Below, piece by piece: positions 1 to 12,278 of a stretch of DNA of 64,000 nt. Numbering within the stretch: position 1 is the stretch's first letter; each line of letters opens with the position of its first letter. This DNA comes from Takakia lepidozioides (Eukaryota > Streptophyta > Takakiopsida > Takakiales > Takakiaceae). The notes beneath the pieces are model-generated. The model was not told where the DNA came from, searched no databases, and saw only the letters and a list, made by a program, of their open reading frames with translations. The stretch is taken from positions 20,150,001 through 20,214,000 of the forward strand of contig CM060733.1 of NCBI GenBank assembly GCA_030704615.1, in the 5' to 3' direction. The translations under genes were made by a program, and so were the position numbers.

Positions 1-49
1 TCTTTCAGTTGGTAACATCTGTTGCCTTTTTCTATCTTCACATCCCTAA

Positions 50-3225
<3,176 letters not shown>

Positions 3226-5125
3226 TCGGAATACCTTGTTTTTGCAGCAATGCTCACAACTCTAAAGCTCGATTGTGGTGATGAACGAAGGTGCGGTTTC
3301 GCCCAATTGCTAAAACTCACGACAAAGGCAGAGACTCAAAGAGGGATTTCTGAAGCATTGCTGGGTACTCTCTTGGTAGTAGTTTTGAAGCCTGGGTGTG
3401 CACCATCAACCCTCAGCACTCCCTTTTTGTGCTTTTTGATGTGTGGGTTGCTAGGTTGCTTGTTGTTACTCAGGAACTCCCCTCCTTGGAGGCTGTTTAT
3501 TCTCAACCCTAATTCTGTGGGAATAATAGAGGTGGGCTTCCAAAGTCTGGCGCATGGTTGGTTTGCTGCCTTGTGAATGGCATAGTTTCGAAAGCTGCCA
3601 TTTGAACTGGAGGTATTGGCTGATTTGATGGAAGGATGGGTACTTAGCTGCTTTTGAATCTGGAAAGATGTGGTTGTTTGGTAACTAGTGTGAGTTTGTG
3701 TAGTGCACTTTTGACCCATTGTGTTTGAGTCCATTTTTGGAAACTTGCACCTTCAATTACTTCATATCCACATCCAAATTCCATTGACTATGCTGTTAGA
3801 ACCAGAGGTCAAGATTCAATGAATCTGGGTCCAGGCGGGACCACGTATTCACAGGCATTAATGCTCACAGACTGACTCTCTCTAGGCAAAATTACTTCCC
3901 ACGACAGGTTATAGCTGCAGTTCCCAACTCACAACACAGTAGTAGGAGCTGATGTAGCACTGCTTGTATATACTTAGATACACAGCTTTGCCCAAAAAGT
4001 GCCACAAGTTGGCATCCATTGAGCCAAAACACAACACACACCACTGATCATACCAATTTCTCCTTTGCAATCAAGGTATGCTCAGTAATCCACAAAGCCA
4101 TCTCCTAACCCTCTCCGCTCTAAAGTTGGACCCTGGAAGTACACCCTCTGAGTGTTTAAACTTACCTACTGCCACCCCTGCTACTAGCTCTTCCCAACTT
4201 GAATCAGCATCATGTTGTGGCAGCTTCCATTCTGGACACAGATTTGCTAAACCAAGGAGCTTCCACCCTTGAGAAACGACATGCGCCGTGTGTCGGGTTT
4301 GTCAGAAAACTTAAAACTACCTAGTTCAGTAGCGATTTCACCCGCAATGGTGAATTGTGATACACCCAACTCAGCCTCTCGCCTCTCAACCACCTCTCCT
4401 TAGCCTCACACAAAGACAACTTCCTCGCAATCTCCGAGGACTTTATTCAACACTCCATCTCCACCAATAATCCTGTTCCTACAGTAGATACGACTCCTCT
4501 GCAGGTATTGGAACGTATGTGGGGGTAGCTCATAGAATTAGTGCTTAGCCAGCAGTACGGAATCTATCGCCTGAGGCCCAGGATCTGCCCTCACAATAAC
4601 ACTCTCAGTCAAAACGTTCATCCATAATCCCTTTGCTATCGTCACAAGGACTCCGAACACCAAGGTACACATTAAAGTACATCATTTCCCCACTACCCAC
4701 GATATGCAACAACTACTTCGCAGTCCATACAGATGCAAATGTCCGTGCACTTTTACTTGCCACTATCATAACTTGTAAGACCCTCATTCATTTTTGCACA
4801 GTTAAGACAATAATCAAAGCTACTCTTGCCAGTTTGTTCATTACTTGCGGAGTTAGAAGACCACTCATATTAGGTCGCACCACTTCGTAATGTGGAGTTT
4901 CCATGCTCCTCATATAAATCCAAGATACCTGTATAGACAGAGTTGAAGTACTTCGAAAATAGTCTACTGCAAGCTTGCATGGGTCTCCTCTCTGTAGTTT
5001 AGGCAAAAGTGAAAATCCGCTTTAACAAAAAAAAAGAATAACACACACACACACACACCTACACCTGCATAAAATGATGGTTGATGGCACAAACTGCGGG
5101 AGAGATCTAACTACAAAACTCTGAA
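3226..5125. other. 3' flank of ATPB and intergenic DNA, no gene seen
   Basis: The first few hundred bases should hold the 3' UTR and poly(A) site of the ATP synthase gene. The remaining open frames are short, overlap on both strands and resemble no family known to me. A short (AC)n microsatellite lies at about 5040-5060. Confidence 0.5.
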
Positions 5126-6150
5126 CCACACTACAAAACCTACCTGCACAGCCTCACCAATACTTAGCCCCCCCACACTACCTATCTGACCTGCACGCAT
5201 CACTCCACCTCCTACAATCCAAGCCCGGGGAAGTCCACAAAATACTCGGTGAACAGCTAGCAAGCCCCATCTTAGACTTTGACACTATCATCAGCAAATT
5301 CCCCTTCCTATCCAAAGGCATCCTTAACGCCACTATCCAAGCTAGCTCCACTATTACCGATTATCAACCCCCACCTGCACCACCCCCACCCGTGCTCACA
5401 CCTATCCATAGCAGGGACCCAACACCCGCTGCATCTAATCACTCCCAACCCACTCCTTCTCAACACACAAACTCATTTAACATCACTACATGGAATATTG
5501 GTTCGTTGGCCACCAACATCCAAAGCCTCATATATCTTCTCACAGATTCCACGCCCCCGCATATCATTCTCTTACAAGAAACCAAACTCAATACAAATAA
5601 CCCCAGCAGCTTCTATATCATCCCGCCTACCACCTACTATATGGGAACCCATTCTTTGCTACACAATGCTTCACACGGCGATCAGCCCCATACCACCCTA
5701 CCCGCGGGGGAGTCGCACTAGGCATCCTTTGCACACATCACTCCCCAAGCACTACAACCAAGCTATCTATTCCTATCCCTCTTCGCTCCCATCTCCAGAT
5801 CATACAACTGTATCCACCTACACTCCACCCCATCACCCTCATACACTTATATATGCCCTCACATGCTGATGACCTTACGCTGATCCCTGACATCCTACAC
5901 ACAATCTCAGTCACCGTTACCCAACCTATTAACCAGCATCACCACTTCATATTAGCAGGTGACTTCAATAGAGATATCGCCCTACTTGGCCATACTTACA
6001 ATGGCACGCACAAATCCCCATCCCCACTGGACCATGAATGGGCCAAATTTACTCAATTACATAAATTCCGATATATACCCGCTGACCACCACTCACTACA
6101 ACAGATCCCGACTTTTACCTCTGCTATTTTCCAGTCGTATCAACCTTAAA
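5126..6150 (+). mobile_element. LINE (non-LTR retrotransposon) ORF2 endonuclease relic
   Basis: A frame opens after a stop near 5125 and reads through a proline-rich linker into FNITTWNIGSLATN, then HIILLQETKLN, the N-terminal motifs of the apurinic-like endonuclease/exonuclease/phosphatase domain of L1-type elements. A frameshift near 5690-5710 moves the frame. The following part keeps GGVALGI and, near 5950, HFILAGDFNRDI, where GDFN is the conserved catalytic motif. No reverse transcriptase follows: similarity ends near 6150. This is therefore a 5' fragment, shifted and truncated at its 3' side, which is unusual because LINE copies normally lose their 5' end. Composition is C-rich and unlike the neighbouring gene. 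Confidence 0.7.
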
Positions 6151-6770
6151 TTATGACTGCATGATTGCGCAGTTAGATAAACCCAGTCAGTTGTGACAAA
6201 TGAGTCGTAAGCGCCATAGAGTCGTATATGCCAATCGTGGAGCTCACTGTTGATGTGGCAACGGGGACACCTAATCATAGTCATTGATAGGACCATAGTA
6301 AATGACTGCGAATCCTGTCAGATTCACGTGGAACGGAAGGGATATGCCACGTGTCACATCAAAGAGAAGGCGACAGGGTCTTCACGACTGGCATATACGA
6401 CTTCCATGGATTAACCCCAGGACAGCACGTGGAGAATACCAGGAACGACACGTGGTATAACAGGGTGACTTCCGCAGATTAACCCCAGGACAACACGTGG
6501 ATTAGACTGGACATGACACGTAGCATGACAATATGGAGCGGGAAGGTCTTTCGTGACTGGCATATATTACTTCGGACGTTTAATCCCAGGTCCACATGTG
6601 GAGTCAAATTATGCAGGATGGGGGTGGGGTGGTCGTTATGACTGGAACATATGACTTCCATGGCGCACTCTGGATACAGCACGTGGCACGAGTATAGGTG
6701 AACAGAAGGGGGTGAAAGTGGCACGTGGCGGAGGCTCTGTGGATGGGAGGTAGTCGTGTACATGACCGTA
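6150..6770. repeat. Degenerate repeat cluster rich in ACGTG cores
   Basis: Loosely repeated phrases recur here: GACTGGCATATA followed by ACTTC (near 6389 and 6556), GATTAACCCCAGGACA followed by CACGTGGA (near 6410 and 6477), and GACACGTGG or GACACGTAG. At least seven ACGTG cores lie between 6328 and 6725. ACGTG within CACGTGG is the G-box/ABRE core bound by plant bZIP factors, but here it is probably a by-product of the repeat. No coding sequence is evident. Confidence 0.5.
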
Positions 6771-7229
6771 GCATTGAAACACGAAAGCACATTGAAAGCA
6801 TACGAAAACACCATTGAAACATAAAAACACATTTGAAATTGGAACATCGATTCAAATACAACGTGACTTAATGTTCAGAGATCCGTTCCATAATCTAATC
6901 CTCTGCTACAAAAATGCACAAAACTGCAAAGTCTTAATAGACTTCCAAATGCCTGCGCAGAAGATGTATACACTGGCTTGGCCGGACTTGGTCACCCACC
7001 TTCAACTGCCATCCAGCCCGAAAACAGCAGAAGATACATGAGCAAGCTTTCAGGCAATATAGCAACAACAACATTGACATATGTGAAACAAACTAACATC
7101 GCTAAGAATGTCTAAGCACCATTACACAAACTTGATGTGTGCAAAATGGAAAATTACAGGTAGGGAACCCTTACCCCATTCTGGTAGTCAAGGACTGGAG
7201 GTTTGGGAGTTGTCTTGTGACAGGTAGCG

Positions 7230-7345
7230 CAGTGGCTGCAAGCATTGCACTCCACGACACCACATCTCATTCAGCCATAGTGTTGAACACTCATTTACAT
7301 CCTCGATGCACCCACATTTGGCATACAACACGGTAAGGTAAATTG
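7230..7345 (-). pseudogene. Short PPR relic
   Basis: On the minus strand the frame reads LYAKCGCIEDVNECSTLWLN, a decayed form of the MYAKCG(C/S)IEDA motif of P-L-S type PPR proteins; the next frame gives the remains of the 'AERDVVSW' segment. It matches the PPR pseudogenes at 35.3-36.6 and 56.2-57.7 kb and is probably a scrap of the same duplicated family. Confidence 0.5.
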
Positions 7346-7384
7346 ATAACATGAAGGCAAGAAGGAATACAAATAGGAAGCACA

Positions 7385-8315
7385 ACCATGATTCACTAGC
7401 TGCAGGTCATGACTGATTGTTCTGAGCTGGCTGAGTGCTTAGAGATATCCAACTCTTCTATCTTGGAGTTTCCACCTTGGATAGCGAAGGGATGGGTGAG
7501 TAAAAGCCGCTCGACATTTGGCGACCATACTGGGGAATTGGGTCATGAACAACCAGATGTGACGGGCATTTGGTGGGATCATGGTGGTTGGAGAATTAAA
7601 GAATTTGATGTGAATCAAATTCCCTGTGAAACTGAGAAGGAAAGATTGTCCAAACAATTCTTTCAAAGGTTCTTGGAATTGCCAGACGGTTGTAAAGAAA
7701 ACATTCTTAAGAGAGTGCATGATGCTGACCCTGAGTGGGGTCTGGAGAAAGGAGTGATAAAGATTTATCAGGTGGCCTGTAGAGGAAGAGTACGTTGGTT
7801 ACCAACACTGGTTTATGTGATAGCATTGCTATCCTTAAGCGAGTAGAGTTTGAAGGCTGGGAGGAAAGGAAGGTGAATGTTTATACTCATGTGCATGAGG
7901 AGCTTGTACTGGTAAAGAATTGGATTCCAAAGGATATTCTGTGGATCAAACTCACACCAAGAACAGCTTTCCAGACTTGTTTGCCATATGGTTATATGGT
8001 AACGGAGACTTCTAGTATAGCCAAGGGTGCATTGAAGCTTGAAAGAAACCCAGGCATATACGAGAGGTACTACAGAAGAGAGTTTTGGTTATTGCCACAT
8101 TAAAGAAATGAAAGACATGGGACATGAGTGATGAAAGAGAAGCTAGACTCCAGAAATATTCAGCAAAAAGAGAAAGTTATCTGAAAGCTAATTATCCATA
8201 TCTTTGGGAGAGAGGAATAGACATAGGGGAATCATCTGGCCCTCTCACACCATTAAGATCAGAGAGTACATCACCCATACCGGAAGAACTAGAGTTGGAT
8301 GCCACTCCTTCTTGA
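7385..8315 (+). pseudogene. Unrecognised broken coding region (three consecutive frames)
   Basis: Three open stretches follow each other closely in different frames: 7409-7846 (145 aa, with IWWDHGGWRIKEFDVNQI and LELPDGCKENILKRVHD), about 7840-8103 (with EGWEERKVNVYTHVHEELVL and NPGIYERYYRREFW), and 8124-8315 (63 aa, with LQKYSAKRESYLKANYPYLW). The amino-acid makeup looks like real protein rather than chance reading. Frame changes near 7800 and 8105 could be small introns or frameshifts. I do not recognise the family. It lies directly beside hAT-type repeats, so a transposon-borne or captured gene is possible but unproven. Confidence 0.35.
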
Positions 8316-8379
8316 GCTCGGGCCACGTTCTGGGGACGTAGAGACGTAGAGACACTTAGGGCTACAGCCCACGGGTGGA

Positions 8380-8583
8380 ACCGGAACCCTAAACCCCAAA
8401 CCCGGTTCCCACACATGTGGTCGTAGCTGGAACCGCCGGTTCCGGTTCCCACACAATCCCCAATTTCCGGTTCCGGTTCCGGTTCCGGTTCTGCACAGGC
8501 GGGTCCGGTTCCGGTCCGGTTCCACATAACCGGAATGGAACCGGCGGTTACCCGGGGCCCAGGCGGGTAACCGCCCAACACTG
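8380..8583. mobile_element. hAT-type element, isolated right end
   Basis: About 200 bp rich in GGTTCC/CCGGTTCC repeats ending in AACCGCCCAACACTG at 8583. It matches the last 200 bp of the complete element at 9280-10087, including GGAACCGCCGGTTC and the GGCGGTTA...GGTAACCGCC arm. No matching left end (CAGTGTTGGG) or copy of the flanking 8 bp GTGTCCAC was found upstream, so it is a truncated copy. Confidence 0.6.
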
Positions 8584-8668
8584 GTGTCCACCTTTCAGCT
8601 GGAAGGCAGTAGCCCTTGTGGTGAAGAGACACCATAAGGTAGGCTCCCTTTGGGAGGCATCATACATT

Positions 8669-8693
8669 TTATTATTATTATTATTATTATTTT
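8669..8693. repeat. (ATT)n microsatellite
   Basis: Perfect ATT trinucleotide run of about eight units followed by a T tract. Confidence 0.9.
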
Positions 8694-9279
8694 TTGGGAA
8701 ATTCCAATCTAATACCAGCCGGTTATCAACCCGGGTATAAATAATAAAAACTAAAAATAAAAATAACCACTAATTCGTTAATATGTATTGAGTTTAGAAA
8801 ATTTCAGTTGATTTCACAAAGAAATTAATTATTATGTTGCGAAATTCAGTCTTTGCAATATATAATAACAACGTTGCAGATTTTAGTATCCCAAGCTTAG
8901 TTAAAAGAAGACTGATTGCAACCACATAAGACACCCTATATGTGCTAAAAAAAATAAAGAAAGGGGCGAGCCCACCCTACATGTGGTAAGAAATGAAGCA
9001 TAGTGGTGGGCCCTTGGGGCTCGACATGCCCTCCATGATATGTGCACCCTATTACCCTGAACCCTGACATATTGTGCACCCAGCCAATTTCCTATTCATA
9101 CCATGGTATAGTCCTTGTTTTTGCCCATAATACGGGTATGCACCCGGGTATTGCCTTGGCAAAACCAGCCGGTCCGGTTATGAACAGTATTGGAATTGCC
9201 AAACCAGCCGGGTCGGTTATTCAATACCGTGGTTGATACCAGGCCAGACCCTATATACCAGCCCAACACTGGTTCTAAC

Positions 9280-10087
9280 CAGTGTTGGGCGGTTCTTGCA
9301 TTTGTGAAGGAACCTTCGGTTCCGGTTCCACAATTATTTCAAGAGACGGTTCCGGATCCGGTTCCGGTTTTTTTTGTTTTGAGCCGGTTCCGGTCCGGTT
9401 CCGGATCTAACTTTTAAACATGGGGGTGGTTCCGGTTACCGGTTAGATGCTGATAAAAACCATCGGTTCCGGTTCTATTTTTAAAAAAAAATTGTTTAAT
9501 TTAATTATATTTAAAATATTTTATCAGTCCGGTAGATTAAATAGCAGTGTATTCACATATTTGAACTAAAATCCAACGATTTTGTTAGTTTTCACTAACA
9601 CAAAATAACAAAAAAAAATACTCTAAATAAACTGGTAGAAGAAAATGGGTAAAATTTTATGGGTTGAAAGTACTATTCAGCTACCTAGCAAGTATTGGCA
9701 TCTTCAAACATTTTATTAATGAACTTAGCCAGGATATCATGGAGCTGGAGATTGAACCCAAGATCTCATGGCGCTGAAGCATTGAACATAGAATCTCATG
9801 GCCTTCAAGCATTGAACCCAGGATCTCAGGAGCTTGAGAGCATTAAATAAGTTTTGCCCTGGGCCCACTAGCCCCACCAAGGGGTCAAGAACCCGAACCT
9901 GTTTTTACCCCTGTGCCCGGTTCTCCGGTTCTCACACCCAGCAGGAACCGCCGGTTCGGTTCTGCGCCGATCCCCAATGGCAAGTTCCGGTTTCGGGTCA
10001 GGTTCTGTAGGAATGGGCCCGGTTCCGGTTAACCTGAACCTGAACCGGCGGTTAACCAGGGTCCCGGCCGGTAACCGCCCAACATTG
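9280..10087. mobile_element. Complete non-autonomous hAT-type MITE, 808 bp, with 8-bp TSD
   Basis: The element begins CAGTGTTGGGCGGTT (9280) and ends AACCGCCCAACATTG (10087): 15-bp terminal inverted repeats with one mismatch. It is bracketed by a perfect 8-bp duplication GTTCTAAC at 9272-9279 and 10088-10095. An 8-bp target duplication and a CA(G)TG terminus fit the hAT superfamily. Both ends carry many GGTTCCGGTTCC units, the kind of subterminal repeats that hAT transposases bind. The interior is AT-rich and has no transposase frame, so it depends on an enzyme made elsewhere. A partial right end GCCCAACACTG abuts the left TSD (9261-9271), suggesting repeated use of this site. Confidence 0.85.
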
Positions 10088-10169
10088 GTTCTAACTCAAG
10101 CCGGGTCCACCAAAAGTTTTGGGTGGCGGGTCTCAATAGTATGATACCCTAATTATTATCGGCCGCCCA

Positions 10170-10225
10170 ACAGTGGTTTGTGACCATTACCACCGGGCTA
10201 CAGCTTGGTTGTCAACCTTACCCGC
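10170..10225 (-). repeat. SINE 5'-end fragment (tRNA-like A box)
   Basis: The minus strand reads GTAGCCCGGTGGTAATGG, matching the A-box region of the SINE at 54.1-54.3 kb (TAGCCCAGTGGTAATGG). The B box is not preserved. Confidence 0.45.
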
Positions 10226-10308
10226 ACATACCCGCATGGTATACATGCTCAACACCGGTTAGCTTTACAAATCTCCGATCATATTTCTTATCTTTTAGGG
10301 AAACTAGG

Positions 10309-11290
10309 GTAGCCTGTGCCGTTGGCCCAAGTGTCCAATGTCATCTAGGTCCAAATGCAATCCCCTATGTATCAAAGTGCATCTCCTATGTCGAGGCCCA
10401 AATGCAACCTTTAGGGTAGCCTTTGTCGTTGCCCAAGTGTCCAATGTCATCTAAGTAAGTTTTTTTTCCACAGAGCCTACGACCAGATTTGAACCGGAGA
10501 CCTTTCCCTTGATATCTCTCCCATCGAGGCTCCAACCGTTGTCCCAGGAATGCCCACTTTGTCATTTTTGCTATTTTTTGAGAATTTCCAGCGACCAAAA
10601 GTACTTGGAATTCCACAGCTCCCACACCGCAGGTCCAAAAATCATGAGACCAAGCCCGTGCACCCCTCTTCGTCGAGGGCTTTCCAACGGGACCAAGCAC
10701 GAGCGCTGGCCCCGATTTAGGACATCTCAACGCTACAAAACAAAACAAAACAAACAAACTAGCTTCCTTCATATATTGACTAGGGTAGACTGTGCCCTTG
10801 GCCCTAGGTGTCCAATGTCATCTAAGCCCAAGTGCAATCTCCTATGCATCCAACTTTGGCGTCTCTCATGTGCGTCTCCTATGTCGAGGCCCAATGTGCA
10901 ATCCCCTATGTATCAAAGTGCGTCTCCTATGTCGAGGGCCCAAATGCAACCTCTAGGGTAGCCTTTGGGTAGCCTTTGCCGTTGGCCCAAGTGTCCAATG
11001 AAGTTTTTTTTGTGTGCAATCCCCTATGTATCTAGAGACCCTCCTGTTTGGGAGATCTAGGCCTAGGGTAGCCTACGCCATTGGCCCATGTGTGAAGAAT
11101 TGAAATCTAAGCCCAAGTGCAATTTCTTATGTACCCAAGTGGGTCTCTTATGTCGAGGCCCAAGTGCGACCTCTAGTGTAGCCTATGTCGTTGGCCCATG
11201 TTCGAAGAATTGAAATCTAAGCCCAAGTGCAATCTTCTATTCATGTATCCAAGTGCATCTAAGTCCAAGTGTAATCCCAAATCTAATCAG
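10309..11290. repeat. Degenerate tandem array, unit about 105 bp
   Basis: A unit containing GCCGTTGGCCCAAGTGTCCA, ATGCAATCCCCTATGTATC and CTCCTATGTCGAGGCCCAA recurs at about 10309, 10416, 10785, 10960, 11060 and 11175 with substitutions and indels. A tRNA-like repeat copy interrupts it at 10472-10757. No reading frame is conserved between units. Confidence 0.7.
10472..10757. repeat. tRNA-like interspersed repeat, copy 1 (empty-site copy)
   Basis: About 285 bp that recurs at 11310-11905. The minus strand shows a Pol III-like A box (GGAGCCTCGATGGGAGAGAT) and B box (GGTTCAAATC), as in tRNA-derived SINEs, followed by an A run; the plus-strand end carries an (AAAAC)n tail, so orientation is ambiguous. 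It contains CACACCGCA at the position where copy 2 carries an insertion. Confidence 0.6.
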
Positions 11291-11309
11291 TTTTTTTGTT
11301 TTTTTTAGA

Positions 11310-11905
11310 GAGCCTACGACCAGATTTGAACCGGAACCTTTCTCTTTATATCTCTCTCGTCGAGGCTCCAACCATTGTCCCAAGAATGCCCACTTTGCCA
11401 TTTTTGCTAATTTTTGTCAATTTCCAGCGACCAAAAGTACTAGGAATTCCACATCTCCCACACTGCAAGTGTTTTTTTTTCAAATTTGGAAAAGAACAGG
11501 ACTGGCTACTGAGTTTTGCAGGAAATAGCCATATTTTTTGCTCATCCACTGAAATTTGGACAGAATCATCCTCCTCTGTACTTTCATCCATGTATATCAT
11601 CCATATTAGGCGAATTCATCCAAGATTTATATTTTGTTTTGAGAATTTTGGCGATTTCATCCATGAGAAAATAGGGAATTTACGACAGAATATTCGATTT
11701 TGATTTTTGAGGTCGAAAAAGTGCGAAATTTCGCCAGAAATAAAAACACTGCACACTGCATGTCCAAAAATCATGAGACCAAGCCAGTGCACCCGGTGCA
11801 CCGCCTCCTCGTCGAGGGCTTTCCAACAGTACCAAGCACCGGCACTGCGGGCCTTGCGGTTGGGGACATCTCAATGTAACAAAACAAAACAAACAAATCG
11901 GCTTA
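11310..11905. repeat. tRNA-like interspersed repeat, copy 2, split by a MITE
   Basis: Same repeat as 10472-10757, from AGAGCCTACGACCAGATTTG to the (AAAAC)n tail. It is interrupted at 11468-11751 by a 284-bp insertion flanked by a 9-bp duplication. Confidence 0.65.
11468..11751. mobile_element. 284-bp MITE with 9-bp TSD CACACTGCA
   Basis: Inserted in repeat copy 2. It begins AGTGTTTTT and ends AAAAACACTG, and is flanked by CACACTGCA at 11459-11467 and 11752-11760. The related copy 1 has a single CACACCGCA at this point, which serves as an empty-site control. A 9-bp duplication favours a Mutator-type origin; the recognisable inverted repeat is short (about 9 bp), so assignment to a superfamily is tentative. 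No coding capacity. Confidence 0.7.
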
Positions 11906-12278
11906 ATTCATATACTGATTATCTCATCTCGATTAGCCTCGGAGCCAAGTATATCAGTCCCATATCAGTCGTGCTGAAATATTCCCGGTACCTACACCGT
12001 GGAAGTTCGCAATCTTGGTTTTCGAGTCCTACGATCGGGCTACTCCCCTCACACCGCGGCACGCCCTCTAGAGAGTCGAGGTGCTTCGCATCTGAGAAAT
12101 TTTCGTGTACACGTTGCTCGAATGGCGGGGTCTGCGTATAAATGTGAGGAGGCAGAAGGATATTGAGGTCGGAGTGGAAGGTAGCTAAGCCCCCGGGAAG
12201 GGTGTTCTCACTTTCTGGATCGGCATAACGCAGTTCAAGGGCATAGAGCCAGCATCTGCAAGCAAACTTGGATCTCCG

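Noticed and set aside
8192-8740. Frames encoding repeated GTGTGP/FRFRFRF peptides
   Set aside because: They are translations of GGTTCC repeats at the end of the hAT-type element, not protein.
10386-10961. Overlapping 128- and 150-aa frames on both strands
   Set aside because: Both overlie the interspersed repeat and tandem array, which recurs at 11.3-11.9 kb with frames not conserved.
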